64,000 nucleotides of DNA, taken from the NCBI GenBank assembly GCA_022885665.1, contig JAGQDJ010000195.1, positions 1 through 64,000 on the forward strand. The letters are read 5' to 3'. The notes beneath the pieces were generated by a model that saw nothing but the letters and a program-made list of their open reading frames with translations, made no database searches and had not been told where the DNA came from. Source of the DNA: Triops longicaudatus (lineage: Eukaryota; Arthropoda; Branchiopoda; Notostraca; Triopsidae). Made by a program: the position numbers and the translations under genes. Positions within the stretch are counted from its first letter, which is position 1, and every line of letters begins with the position of its first letter. Shown piece by piece: positions 24,052 through 37,107 of the stretch.

Positions 24052-27000
24052 GCACTACGTGGGCCGAGTGTGGTTACTATAACGATGCCCTTTCGAGGCT
24101 CATCTCCGCATTACTGGACCACTTTGTGGACTTGGAACAGCCAAGTCCATTACGGAACCGTACTTAGATACGGCCGCCGTATGTCAAAGTTAATCTGTAA
24201 CGATGTATACTCTAGCGACTCAAACGCGGTGTTCATTCGGAAAAACCTTTTTGGCGGGATCCGAAATGGGCCGGAAACAGATTCTGAGAAGGTACGTGTA
24301 CACGTACCAGCACTTTTGTGAATCCTTAACATCTGTTAGATCGCGTGCCCATTTGGTTATTACTAACAAGGACTGCAAAAGGTAAACGAAGGTAAACGAC
24401 GATGAAAAGGAAAGTATATGTCTTTTTATGAAAATAGAATGAAAATATGGTATGGGTTTCGTTACTCTGGTGTGTATGTCCGCCAACGTTATTGATCGAG
24501 CTTGGGTGGCCAACTTCCGAGCCGCGAGGTGGCTTAAAGTGGGTAGAAGGGAGAGATTAAAGACGTTGTGTGCTCTCCAGGTCCCTTGCCTTCAGTTCCT
24601 TTCGGTTCGGGTCAGTCGGTGGGTGCAGGGCATACACGCATGTGTAGACGCCAGAATCCTTTCCGACCAGCACGCATTCGTATTGGCACACGCTCAACTG
24701 ATCTACAGGCAATAGGTGCGATTCAGTTGCAGTCAAGCCTTTTTTTAATAACCATGTGCTAGTGTACAGTAATGCGTGCTGATAAACAATAACTGAAACT
24801 TTTCGTGAACTTTGCATCAGTTTACTAAGCGGTCTGCAAGATATTCCTAACATGTCTCAAAACAAGGTAAAAACACTCATTCTTCAACATTGTTGGTAAC
24901 AACAAAATACAGTAATTTTTGCCAATTTTACCGGACAGTCAAAAACGAATAGTACAATTCCTTTCATATCTGGTGAACGATGCACTTATCGTTGTACAAG
25001 TTGAGGAAACGATATTAAAAGTGGTATCGCGTGCGCACGCATGTTCCTAGAATTCGGCAACTTTTAGCATGTACTATATATCCTCACAACATGGAAAAAG
25101 AGTGAGAGAAAAAAGAGACGAATGCCTTCCTTCGTCAAAAGGATACGTCACACACTAGTAATTTGCCCAACGGAGCCGTTTTTCTTAGTGATTCATTTTT
25201 TTTCTCGCTTAGTTTCCCGCAGTTCCGAACAAGTCAGTGTCTAGGGTAATCATATTTGCAGATATCCGTCCTCGCTTTTTTAATGCTCCTCAGCATCGCT
25301 GCAGCCCTTTTTTATTTTCGCTTGTCTATTCTATTTCTATCTGCTGACCCATCCCAAGCACTGTTCTAAGTTGCGAAGGATAAAACACGCTCCCCACTTG
25401 AATAAGGAGGAAAATTCTGCAGCGAAAGGCGTAAAAAAGCTCCAGTATATATCCCAGCCTCTTTAGGCTTAACGAAAAGTGGCAGCTTGGAATAAAAAAG
25501 AAGACTTTGCTTATTTTTTATATTCAAGACCGTTCTCTGACAAACATATGGGCCAGCAGGGTCTTTCTATATTAGTTGCGTTTTTTGGGGAGAAACTTCA
25601 TTTCAGTGTTAACTAAGCGTGCAGGGTTCCTTTCCCGTTTAAGGATTTTTTTTCGAGCAAATTTCTGCCCAAATGGTGTCGAGTATAAACAGTTGCGGGC
25701 TTGCCTTACAGCTTTCCTTGGTGAAAGGAACATAAATAAAAACACACGCGACCATTAGTCAAAAGAAGAAACGGGAGCATAGGGCGCTGAATAAGCTATT
25801 GAGTATTACGGTGTCACTTTAAGGGAGCGAAATCGACTAGAAAACTGCGTTAAGTGACAGACCCGACACGAGTAACGTGGAATGTCTTTTCAACACGACG
25901 ATTTTTCCCAGGTTCCTCCCGGTACTTGACAAAACTCTATAAGAGAAGAACGCAAACAGAGGAGCATTCTTCGGCATCTATGTAGCATTCCTCCCCATTT
26001 GTTACAATATGACATAGATAATCTTGATGGGTGCCATATGCCCCCACCCTTGTTACAACCTCTTGAACGGCACAACTTTACTTTGCGTTGGCTGGGGATG
26101 CTTGTGTATACGCTAACTCGTGTATAACGTCAGAGCTATAGTTAGACATCCTCGGGGAAACTGGACGCTTGCGACGGCCGGTCGAGAAATCTTTTGGAAC
26201 ACAAGAAGCTGCGGAGGAAGAAGTTATAGACGCATTTTGGCAGTGGCTGTGCTCCGTGAAGGTTAAAGTATTTTGTGTCTAGGTTTACTGAGTTTTTACT
26301 CGTTTGCAGTCACGGAAAGCAAGCGTAACGTTGTACCGCTGGGTGCGAGGATCGACGCTGCTATTGCCTTTAAGTTGAGCATTTGGCCAGGCAAGCGGGT
26401 AGAAAAGACCGCATTAAGTGTTTTTCAAGCTGTCAACGCTTGCATAATCTAAGCCAGCGCAGTTTACGGACTCGTGTCGCGTTCGATAAAGCCATACGCG
26501 AAACCATATAACCCGCTTCCACGGAATCCGCTATATACCGTAAGGGCTGTGTTCTTACGGGAGAGTCACGCCTGCCCCCCCGGCCCCCCTCCCCTAGGTA
26601 AAACGCCCCCTTTCGCCCGGGGGTTTGTATTGGAGGTGCTTAAGGGTTTAGTGGTGTTACGACATTCGAGCTATTGTTACGAGTTTTACCGATGGGAACA
26701 CGCGCTAAGCCCCCAATTTATCAGGTATTTTTGTTTCTGCCTTAGTGTGCATCTCAGTATGTTCAAGACATTTGTATCCGTCAGCTCAGCCTTTTCTTAA
26801 ACTCATTCTCGTTTTTTTTAGTTTTATTTTGTTCTTTATTTACGTTTTTCATGAACGTGAAACTGCGACTGAAAAATGCCTAGTACACAGCTGATTTGAT
26901 ACATTCCCATTCCGGAGTAGGTCTGGGGGCATGATCCTTCTTTTGGAGCGTTTTGTGGTCCTGGTTCATCATATTCCAGCACTTTAGATACCCAACGTGC

Positions 27001-28027
27001 CCTGCATGCCGCTTCACACACGACAGCTATTATATTGTTAGATGCCGTGCAAAGAAGCCGTTCAGCTCGGGTGCTTGCAGTCCACGTTTTAACACTACAT
27101 CGCAGCCAAAGGAAATGTTCGAAGTTCGCTACAGCCTCCGCGCCACGTTCCATAGAGACGCATCACGGAGTTTAGCTTTGATGTGTGTGCCTTACCTTTT
27201 CCCTCAGGTGTGCACTGCACACTATTACTGCACTTGCAAGGGCTCCCCTATTGATTGCATGCTGCTGCCTCGGGTCCAGAGCGGAAGCAAAGAGTCGAGG
27301 GCACCCAGAACCATGCCAGCAGAAGAGAGTAAAAGGCAACAAAAACTCGGCTCTTGCAATTGGAACGTGCAAGGGAGACTTGAGGTCTGTCGAAGAGGAA
27401 AATTGAGTGTCCGATGACCAAACGCTCAAGCTGTCCAACGATATCAAGAAAAGAAAGAGAAAACGCATATTGGATTAAGTATCATAGAGTGAGACTAGTC
27501 TCCATGGCCATAAGTGATATATCTCCCCCAGAAGGGAACTCACGTACGAATAAGTGCTTTATGTTTTTTCATTATTTTGCTTTTGAGACTGGTTTTTGCC
27601 CGAAGCCAAGAGCTCACGTTATTTCATCCTTTTGACTTAGTTATGCTGACAACTTTCAACTTTGAGACCCAGTTCCATGATGCAAGTCTCTGGCTTTTCA
27701 ATGACATTTGAGTTTAGGTGTACACGCAATTACGGCATATACGTAATTAGGGTGTATTTCTTGCAATGGGGATCAGGGGCTTTTGTCACATTTGAGGTCT
27801 TTCTGGGGATTATTGGCTAACAGGTCTGTTGCTTAGGTTGGTGTCTACCTGTCGTGATATGAGAAAACGGTGTAGCTACGTAAATGGAGACCTAATGATC
27901 TGAGAGAAAATCTAAGCTATTGTTAGGGAAGAGAGAGAAAAAATCTCGTTTGTTAGAACAAGGTTGTATATCCATGAAGCAAGCCTCTAAATTTTTGTGT
28001 AATGTGGCTCGTTTGTTTTGCTTGCAG
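20247..28027. other. Gene-poor region
   Basis: About 7.8 kb without a convincing exon. Open stretches on both strands are short and overlap each other, and none shows a family motif or a consistent splice model. It contains a long A run (24016-24049) and a C-rich patch near 26573-26596. Part of it is probably promoter and 5' UTR of the SRCIN1-like gene, since the first coding exon begins directly at a splice acceptor. Confidence 0.5.
24016..24049. repeat. A homopolymer, 34 bases
   Basis: An uninterrupted run of 34 A. It may be a simple repeat or the tail of a retroposed sequence inserted on the plus strand. I found no pol III A/B boxes, coding remnant or clear target-site duplication around it. 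Confidence 0.9.
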
Positions 28028-31000
28028 ATGTCGTCGCCCAGTTTATCCTTGCGTTTCGCATCCCCGTCTGGTTCCTTATTGGACGAAGATCCAGGTATTA
28101 TGTCGGAGGCTGAGACTGCGTCTACGGGGTACCGGCGAGAAAAAGCTATTAAAGCGCGATCCAATCTGCCCGTCGTTCGTACCCCGTCAAAAACGCTAGA
28201 AAGACCGCTTGGTACGTATACACATTAGTCAGTTGTATCTGGACGACGCCGGTGTATGCATGCTCCATCTCGCCCTCCTATTAGGGCGTCCAGTAAGTTC
28301 GTGCACAAAGCTGTCAACTGAGGGAGAGGGGGGTAAAATTGCACATTTGGTTCAAGAAAAGTAGCCAGTTAACGTTACAAGTTTCGTGCCTTGTTTGGAC
28401 TAGATTTTCTTCAGTGTTTTACCAAACGTTCACCGCATTTGAACAGTATGCTCAAGACAGATGAAAGAAAGTTTGTCGAAACAAAGTTTAACTTCGGTGT
28501 CATTGTTAATGAAAACTCGGCTCAAGACGGTTTTGGACAAAACAAGATTGGTGGAAGACCTGAAGTACAAGCTAGGATTACGTCCGATGGATCAAGGCAA
28601 ACTTTTCAGAACAAACCTATGCAGAATTAACATTTTGGACTCGTGAACAACATTGACGAACAGCATGGCCGTCGCTGGGAAACCCCGATCGAGCTTTTAA
28701 ACCGTGTTGTGCGAACTGCGAAACACTAGCGCTATTTGAGAATCGAAGTTCTATGTCAGTTACCATGGAAGGTATTAAAAAGGCTTTTCGTGATTTATGC
28801 AAATTGATGAGGATTTATTTGGAGGGAAAATAGCACAGTTAAGTTACAAAAATAAAAAAATAAATCAGATGTAATAAAAGAAATACTGTCTCTTGTTATA
28901 TGAGGGAATAAGGGAGTATTGACTGTAGAAGGTGAAAGGCACTTGCCTTTCCTGTTATAAGATTATTTCCACTCATTCTTTATTTTCCGCTCGTTCTTTA
29001 GTGTTCTTAAGAGCTCTATAACGCTGAAGGCTTCGTTAAGCTTGTATGAAAGAGGCATTGCCAAAGAAGCAATCTTCAGTAAATTTGACACCATGTTGAC
29101 TAGTTTTTGGGTGGAAAAAGTCTAAAGTGCAATTTATATTACTATAAAGTAAAAAAAAAAAAGCCCAAAAAGCTATGTGAAATCTTAGGCAATAAAAGAT
29201 CCTGTTCATGGAAACATTGCTTGAAGAAAAATGTGTGCACGAACTTTTGAGACAACCTAATATTTGCTTTTATACACGTCATGAAACAGCTGCGAGTTCA
29301 TTAGAATATTCCATGTATGTAGTTCTGGGAATGTGGGGGTGAAGAATGAGGAAAACTGAGCGCTGAGCGGTGTAAAAATTAAATTGGAGCTCATGTGTTG
29401 CGTATGCTTAGGAATGGTGTTCTTACAATATCGCTCGGAAACCAAGCGAGCGTTATTGCCTAATGAAGTAACGACGCTGGATACCGTCAAAGCGTTGTTT
29501 GTGCGCTCATTTCCCCAGCAGTTGTCCATGGAATACTTGGATTCACCTTTGGTTCGCATATATATTCATGATAGCAACAAAGACATGTTTTATGAGTTGG
29601 AAGACCTCAGGTACGGAAAACGAGCCCTCCTACAACTCTACACAAAGCTGTATAACATGGCTGCATTTCGTTACTGAACTTTTTTTTCCTTCGTCTCCTT
29701 CCTTTCGTTCTCGATCGTTCGCGTTACCGGCAATCCAGGGACGTAAGGGACCGTTCTGTACTCCGGTTGTACGAAACCGAAGGAGCTGTGCCTAATCCCG
29801 TCGTACCTCCTGTACCTACGAAAGCTTCCTCAACTTGGGACCAGGACCTCAATTATTTCAGCGAGCCGGAATTTGATTCTGAATTCCAACATCAACATGT
29901 TCACAAAAAAGTACTTTGTTCCTCTTCAACCTCATCAAACATGTAAACCCCCTTACTACAGTACCTTTTCCCTCCTTCCTTTGTTTTTATCTCCCTCTCT
30001 AATTCTGATTCTCCACCTTTCTTCTCAAAATACAACTATAACGCCTTAGGTACACGTCTCTTCTCAGTTTTTTTTCTACTCCCCTGTATGCAACTTACTC
30101 AGCTTAATGCTTAATAACAACTAAAAAACACGCCCCACTTTCATGGCATTTTTGAATTTTTTAATACAGCCTCAATTTTTCCTTCCCTTTGTCCCTTTTT
30201 AAGCCTTCCTCGTCATAACTCAGCGCAACCATCCGTTTTTAGCACACTAACCTGTCAGTGTTGTATCCAGAAAAATCTGTGGACTAATAACCCTCCGTGT
30301 ACCGTTCACTTGATTACCCTAACTACGTTGTTGCTTTTATCTTTTGGTGTGGTGATGGCGTTACAGGGAAGTGGCAAAGGCGGTGGTAATTACTACAATC
30401 GAAGCTTCTCGCCGTTACCGAACACTCCCACCGCACTTGTCCAACCGGTCGCTTCTGCGGGAGGAATACGTCCCTCGGGAAGTAGCCTTTCAAGACCTTT
30501 TTCTCCGGCGCCACCAGTCGTCCCTTCGCTCAACGATTCACGCAGTTTACCCGTTCCGATCCCCAATCCAAGCAAACCTCCAAGAGCATATCCTCCATCG
30601 CCTTTAACGGTTACTATCGTCCCCAGCGACACACCACCGCTCACGTCGCCAGTGGCCAGAGCCAGCCCGGGGCCAAGAATTCCTGACCGTAATTTCCTAA
30701 GTCCCTCCTATTTATCTCCGCCCGATCGCCGGGAGCTCTATGCCGCTTCTAGTGGTGAGTTTGTGTCACTATGTGTCACCCGTTATACCCTGCGACTAGG
30801 GTCTCGGGCCTTCTTTAGCTGTCTTAGTTTCCGAAGAAAAACACTCAAATCTTTTTCCGAATCGCTTTAGTTCCAGTGAGCTAGTGATTTTTTTTTCTTG
30901 CCAAGATCGCCGATTCATGTCTTTCTTTACGGCTTCCTAACGTTTCCTTAACGCTGGAAACTTTTTTTTTTTGGCTCCAACTGCCTTTTTGTTCTCGAGT

Positions 31001-34000
31001 TATTGGACTAAGCTACCTTTCAAGTTTTAACTATGGCTTGTTTGTGATGTGTCTTGTCTGATTTCTGGCTGATTTTCCGTTTTCTTCTCCTTTGTAACCT
31101 GGTTGTACGCGATGTTGATGATTTTTCAGAACGTCATTCATTGGATGTCCCATCACCGGATAGATCACGTAACTACCCTTACTCGCGACCTTCCTCCGCG
31201 TTCGACGATCCCTACAGTAGCGGGGCATTTCTGCTCCGAGCAGGTTCCACGACACCCATAATGGATGAAGACGCTAGGATACGTATGGAACATATGGAAC
31301 GGCAGCTCGCGTCTCTAACTGGGCTCGTGCAGTCTGCTTTGACACACGGCCAGCGACCACCATTAACGTCGTCAGAGTCGGTCGATTTTATTCGGAAAGA
31401 AGGTAAAAGAGCCAGACATTATTTAGCTCTATATCTGCTAGTCTAACATGTAGAAATAATTCCGAGTGACTTTTATTAAGCAATTGATCCCTTGAATTGT
31501 AGAAACGGCCAAGAAAACACCCAAACTAGGCAGAGGTAGTTGTCATACTTTTTGTCAACGTTTCTTTTTTCTACCTTTCTTGGACTTGATCACGATCATT
31601 TTTGTGACTTTTGGTGCCGTGACATTTTTGTGACACTATTTTGGCGTCGAAAAGGCTTGGGTTTTGTGCGCCACATACCTTCGGTTTTGAATTCCTTATA
31701 CTATATTATTTTTTTAATGTTTTGAAGAATTTAAGTACTTTTTTGACGGCTTTTTTCAATCCTTGTATTGTGGAGCTGACGTTGCTGAAAGCATGGCACG
31801 AGCTTTAAGGATCTATTTATTCTTTTTCTGGTCTTGGGGAGAGGGATGCTTGTTTTCTTTTCTGTGGGGATCGAAAGAAGTTCACGAGTTCACCATGCAT
31901 TAGTCAGAGGATAACGTTTCTAAAGCTAAGAATCTTTTCGAGCCCATTTCTAGATCTGAAATTCATGGGAAACTTGGGTAATACGTTTCGTGTTAAGTTT
32001 ATGCGGCGACATTTTTTCCTCTAGAAAATGGAAGGTCTCGAGCTTCATCAGCATCAGTCTTGATCTGTTGCAATGCAACTTTCTTGAGACCTTCTAGTGA
32101 AAACAAAATGCTTTCCCAGATTCACTATTCCATGTGCATGTTGAAGCCTTAGAAGTTCTTTTTTTTTTTAATCCTTTCTTTTGCCCCCCTTTTCTTTTCG
32201 TATGCCTTTGAACTGCTGGTTTTTAAAGAGATTTTCCCTCTTGTTACTGTTTTTCACATTTTAGTATTATTCCTTTTTAGCATGCGGACTTGTTAGTGTA
32301 GCGTGAAGCACTTCATTGACATAGACGTCTCTTACGTGTAGAGAAATGTGTCTCGTTCGAGAAGTCCGTGTCCTTTAGTGACGAACCTTTGGATTCCAAG
32401 CCTGTCAAGCCCCACTCACCGCAACACACAGGTTGTTTTGCAAAACATTAATATATAGTGCTCCTATCTGGTGCCTTGAAACACAACTAACTCATCCGCT
32501 TCTTCACTAGAATCCAAACCTACTAAGCCTGCCATTAAATCGTCTACCTTGCCCCGGGCAGCTGCCCAAGGTAGTCAATAATCTATTAGTATTTTTTTGT
32601 CTCTTATATTGCATCTCATATTAACACAGCGTTTGACCACTGCTTTTCTTTCTTATTAGTGCCGCCTTACAGGGGAGAATCGGGTAAGCAGTATTCTTGG
32701 AAATGGTCTTTTGTGTCCTCGCACCCTTAAGTAGTAATGCCATTAGCGTGATATTATTTTCTGTGTTATGTGTCTGTCGTTGGGCATCAGAACGTGAGGA
32801 CATCAGCCTGCAGGAAAATGACTGTACACCATATCCTTTTGTTCCAGCAGCAGCCGGAGTGCCACCAGGAACGGCCCAATTCACACCCGACATGGTGAAC
32901 CACTTAAAAATGCTTCAAAAGCGAGCACGCGATTTGAGACAAGAAATGCGAAGTTTGCGACGAATGTCCCAAGCCCAAGCTCAAGCCATGAGAGAAGCAA
33001 TTCGTGACGCCTTTGTTCAGATTAGGTACCATGCTCGAAATCTTATTCTTTGGGCATCCACCGAAGGAATTTTCTTCCAATACCATTCGACGTAGTTTCC
33101 CACCGCCCTTGTCCGTCCTCCTTATGAGATGGATAGTGCAAACACGTACTTTTGACGTGCAGTTTTAGTATTTTTACTTGTTTTTTTGTTACATTTCTCG
33201 TTTCTTTTTATATTTAGCTTTATTTTGGTTTATTTCATTTTTTTATTCTAGTTTCATATTAACCGTATTTTTATTTTTGACTCGTTTTTTTGCGGTTACC
33301 CAGCGTAGGATTCGCTGCATCGCTGGTGCCGTATATATTGATACGTTATTTGTTGAAATTTTTTTCGTTACATTTATTTATGTGCGTTTATATTTGTTAG
33401 TTAATTTTTTATGTTTATGTATGAATTTATTTTCGTAGAGCGGCCCTCGTGTCCCATGGCGAGGCTGTGGCGTTGAACTCGTCGCCTTGGAGTCGAATCG
33501 CTAAACAAGAAGAAAGCTTTCGCATTAGTATGGCTCGTCTCGAGTCTGATTTAAGGTATGGCCATTAAACTTAGTTAAACATCCAAAGGGGCTTAACTTT
33601 ATTTGCTTTTTATTAGCGAACTGGAAACTAATGTCGAAGAACTGCGGAGCAACGTGATCAATAGGAAGACCCGAGTGAATATGAGTGAAGTAGAAAACAT
33701 GGCCGTTTTACTTTCCAAATCAAGGTAGCAAAAGACTAGATCTCGCCCCAAAAAGTACCCGACGTGTGTGTATATGTATATTGATGTCTCCTTGTCTCTT
33801 TCCTTCGGTGCCGACGCAGTAAAGCGGTGTCTGATTTGAAAAGCCAATTCCCTGGCTTACACGATGACATCAAGGGTGTGCTGGCGCTGGAAATGACGAA
33901 AGTTATGGAAGAAGAAAAGTAGGAGAGGAAGTCAAAAACTCATAAGAAACTTTGTTCTTATCAATCACCATTTCACGGTAGATTTCTGGGGGAAGAGCCC

Positions 34001-37000
34001 GCGAAACTGGAAAACGCACTCCGGCGATGCAAAAAGTTAACCGGAACGTTGGTGACTCTGAAAAGGTAGTGCCATATTCTAATCGTTTATTCCTATAGCT
34101 ATCGACTGGGAAGGCTTTTTTCAGCGAAGATGTCTTCTTTCTTTTTGCTTCGAAAAATTAGATTGGCGTCGGTACAAGAGCAGCGTGTGCCAGTCCCGCA
34201 GCCGTTACTGGTGAGCAATGAGTTGCCCGCTCCCGTCGACGCCCCGGCGAAGGTAAATCTCATGCTAGTCGTGATGGATTACAGAAAGATGCATATTCAG
34301 ATTCCTTGAAAGCCTGGTTTTGAGACACGTCTGGTTTTCTTATACGTTCAAAAGCCTGTCTTTAGGAAAATATTTCCGTTTTTTTTGGTTTTTCCATCAG
34401 AACCCACTAGTGTAGAACTCCCGTGGGAATTCTGTATCGTAGTGAATTTTTCCAATCAGTTGGAAACAGTTACAGTAATTAGTGCTTTGGTTTTGTTTGC
34501 AGGTTATTAACTTTGTTAGCTTAAAAGCATGCCCCGTTTCCCTCTTTCGTTTGAGTTCAGCCTTGGATCATTCCTAGGTTCGAAACTCCTTTTTCTATGA
34601 GTTCTTCCGTGATAATTCCTGCTATTTTTGCCTTGGCATTTCCCCTACGAAACAAACCTCACGTAGTTTCACCATCTCACCACGTTGAAGAAAAGCCAAT
34701 CACTTCAACATTCCTATAAAGTCTGCCGAAGCAGCTGTCCTTTTCTATTCAGCACAATTTTGAGGCACTGTCCTTTGCGCACATTCTTGGAGTTTTTCGT
34801 TTGTTTCCTAATTTTAAACCTAGTACTATAGTGTTTTTTGAAGGTGAGGAAATTTTTTAAAGCCAGTGAAACAGTTTTGGTGGGAGGTGAACAATTTTGG
34901 AAAGAAAACAGCCAAAAAGACCCAGCAATGTTGTGACTATTTTTGAAACTCAAATGCCATTTCCCCTTTTTTGTCGGATTCGTAGCGAAACCGACAGCAA
35001 TGGCGGTGGAGTTCACACTTCCGGGAGGCCATCAGCCAGGAGTAATTATCTTTTTGCTTGGACCTTTTTCCCCCCTATATTTCTTAGCTATCTTGTCTTT
35101 CTCGTTTTCTAACTTTCGTATTCCGGTACATTTGTACCCAACATCGATTTTTTGGAACGTCTCTAATTTGTATACCATATTTTTGGCCTGATTGATTTTT
35201 TGGGGGGAAGCTCACCCAAAGCTCTTTTTCGCCGGTGAATGGTGAACGTCTGTATAGTATCTCCATTTATTTTTTTTTAATTCATATAACCTCGTTCTTA
35301 CTGTTCCTATCACCATTTTTTTTGTGCCCGAAAAAAATTCCTTTTTGTGCCTTAAAAACAGAAAGACGAATTGTGTGGGCCGATACTGCGTTCTCGTCTC
35401 CTTTTTATCATAAGCCCCCTGTGTTCATCCGCTCAGGTTCTCTTCCTTCGCTGTTTTAATAACTCAAATCCCTGAAACCTTCCTCCCTTGATGCCACAAA
35501 ACTTGCCTGTCTTCTTCAAGCTTCAACGCACGTGAACAGTTCTCGTATTTATCATTCCCACTGTTTTTTCCTTTTTTTTTAAACGCCCGCACGGCAACTG
35601 TATTATTTTCATCCACGCAAGGCGATAGCATGTATGAGCATTTCCAGCATGAAGACAACATCTTTATGCGTATGATTTAGTCAAACTTTGTTACTTTGGC
35701 ATCCAGTGCATGCTCGCCTCAGTTCCCAAGGTTTTATTAGCCTAATCAAGCTATCTGGGCCTGTGTCAAAACAGGGAAATTCGCAATCCACCTCCTCCGG
35801 TACCAGTCACCTTGGGGCTCCAGCTTCCGTCGCCGTTCGCCGGGTCCCACCAATGGCCCATGCCTCCGGTGAAGATTCCGGTAGTGATTCCTCCTCCCAG
35901 TCCACGTTTTCAGCCGCCTTCAGGAGCGTTCGATCCGAAAATGCACTCGATGCTCTACTAGACGAGCTGCAAATGTTTACAACCCTGCCTTCTAGTGACG
36001 TACTCCGGAGTCAGCAGCCCACTACGACCGATAGCAAGTCTCTTACCAAGGAACCTCCGGGACCAGGCGGAGACCCACCTTCTTTAGGGTCGCTTCCGAG
36101 CAACAAAGCGTTACGTCGATTACCTTCCTTCCCGAGCTCAGATTCCACGGGATCCCCAGTCCAGTCAGTGCATGACGACGCGACGCAAACCATCACACAC
36201 CGCAACAATGAAATGAGAGAAGAGACCCCGAAGCCCCTGCCAGCCTTGCCGTCGCGGGCAGCTGCTGCCGAGAAAGCACGCAGGGCTCCCCCTCCTCCGC
36301 CTCCCCCTCGAACGAGTTCACGGTCGCCTTTGGTGTCTCCAACCGGACCCATAAGTCCCCGTCGAACTCAACCTCTCAACCCGGACCATGTTCCTTTGCA
36401 TAACGCGACTTCTAGTAGTTCCACCCCACCACCGCCACCCAGTCGTTTAGCCCCTTTTATGGTTAAAGTGCTACCTAGTGGACCTTTACCCCATACGCTC
36501 CCGCGTAGTGGGTTACCTCGCCCCGCTCAACCTACGCCTCCTTCGAGTTTGGCATCCGTCTTGGAACGGAAAGAACAATTGTCAAGTAACAGCTCCAGTA
36601 GTGAAAGTATCAACTCCCAAGAAGGCCTGCAATTGATGAATAAGGGAGATAAACTGTCGGGATTGAGCGATTCTGTGGGTCAACCCGTGACCAGTGAGAC
36701 AAACAGTGGCACTTCAACGCCTCCGGCACACCCCCGTCAGGACGTTTTGGAGCAGAGACACCAGGAACTCCTCAGAAAGCAGAGATTATTGCAAGACCAG
36801 TATAATCGATTGCAAGCCTTGCACAAATCGACGGGCCATCCGCGACCGTCGCCCATTGCAATGGGAGTTAGCGCGTTAGCCTCATCTGCAGAGAACAATA
36901 AAAAGTTGCTGGAAAATAATAAAAGATCCATGTCCGGCGAGCAAGCCAAAGAGGACGCCCAGTGCGATGCGACCACAATGAAGAGTGATGCGACAGACAA

Positions 37001-37034
37001 TACTCAAGCCTGTTACGAAACGGATATTCTATAG
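28028..37034 (+). CDS. SRCIN1/p140Cap - KIAA1217/SKT family scaffold
   Basis: Sixteen exons, 28028-28211, 29412-29610, 29739-29910, 30367-30754, 31130-31402, 31503-31535, 32342-32431, 32511-32570, 32660-32683, 32791-33025, 33439-33555, 33617-33724, 33820-33918, 33982-34065, 34162-34252 and 35775-37034, give about 1138 residues. The N-terminal AIP3-type domain is clear (GMVFLQYRSETKRALLPNE, FPQQLSME, YELEDLRDVRDRSVLRLY). Then come a Pro/Ser-rich stretch, the family signature RQLASLTGLVQSAL, FEKSVSFSDEP, a coiled-coil region ending in LRRCKKLTGTLVTLKR, and a Ser/Pro-rich tail with a seven-Pro SH3-type ligand. Vertebrate members are actin-linked adaptors at adhesions and synapses that restrain Src. 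The first coding exon begins with ATG right after an acceptor, so a 5' UTR exon lies upstream. Start of exon 10 is ambiguous (32791 or 32848). Confidence 0.88.
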
Positions 37035-37101
37035 GCGTCAACCTTTTTTTAAATAATAATTCTTAGTCTTTATCCAAATTACATGACCTTAACAAATTTA
37101 A

Positions 37102-37107
37102 AATAAA
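37102..37107 (+). promoter_or_regulatory. Polyadenylation signal of the SRCIN1-like gene
   Basis: AATAAA lies 68 bases after the stop codon of the last exon, the only hexamer close to this 3' end. Confidence 0.55.

Noticed and set aside
24638..24658. Minus-strand DSGVYTC, resembling an Ig-domain F strand
   Set aside because: The surrounding residues lack the tryptophan, first cysteine spacing and strand pattern of an Ig fold, and no flanking exon fits. It is probably chance.
26836..27417. 154-codon plus-strand frame in the gene-poor region
   Set aside because: Overlapped by comparable minus-strand frames, no domain, no splice support, and locally higher GC explains the lack of stops.
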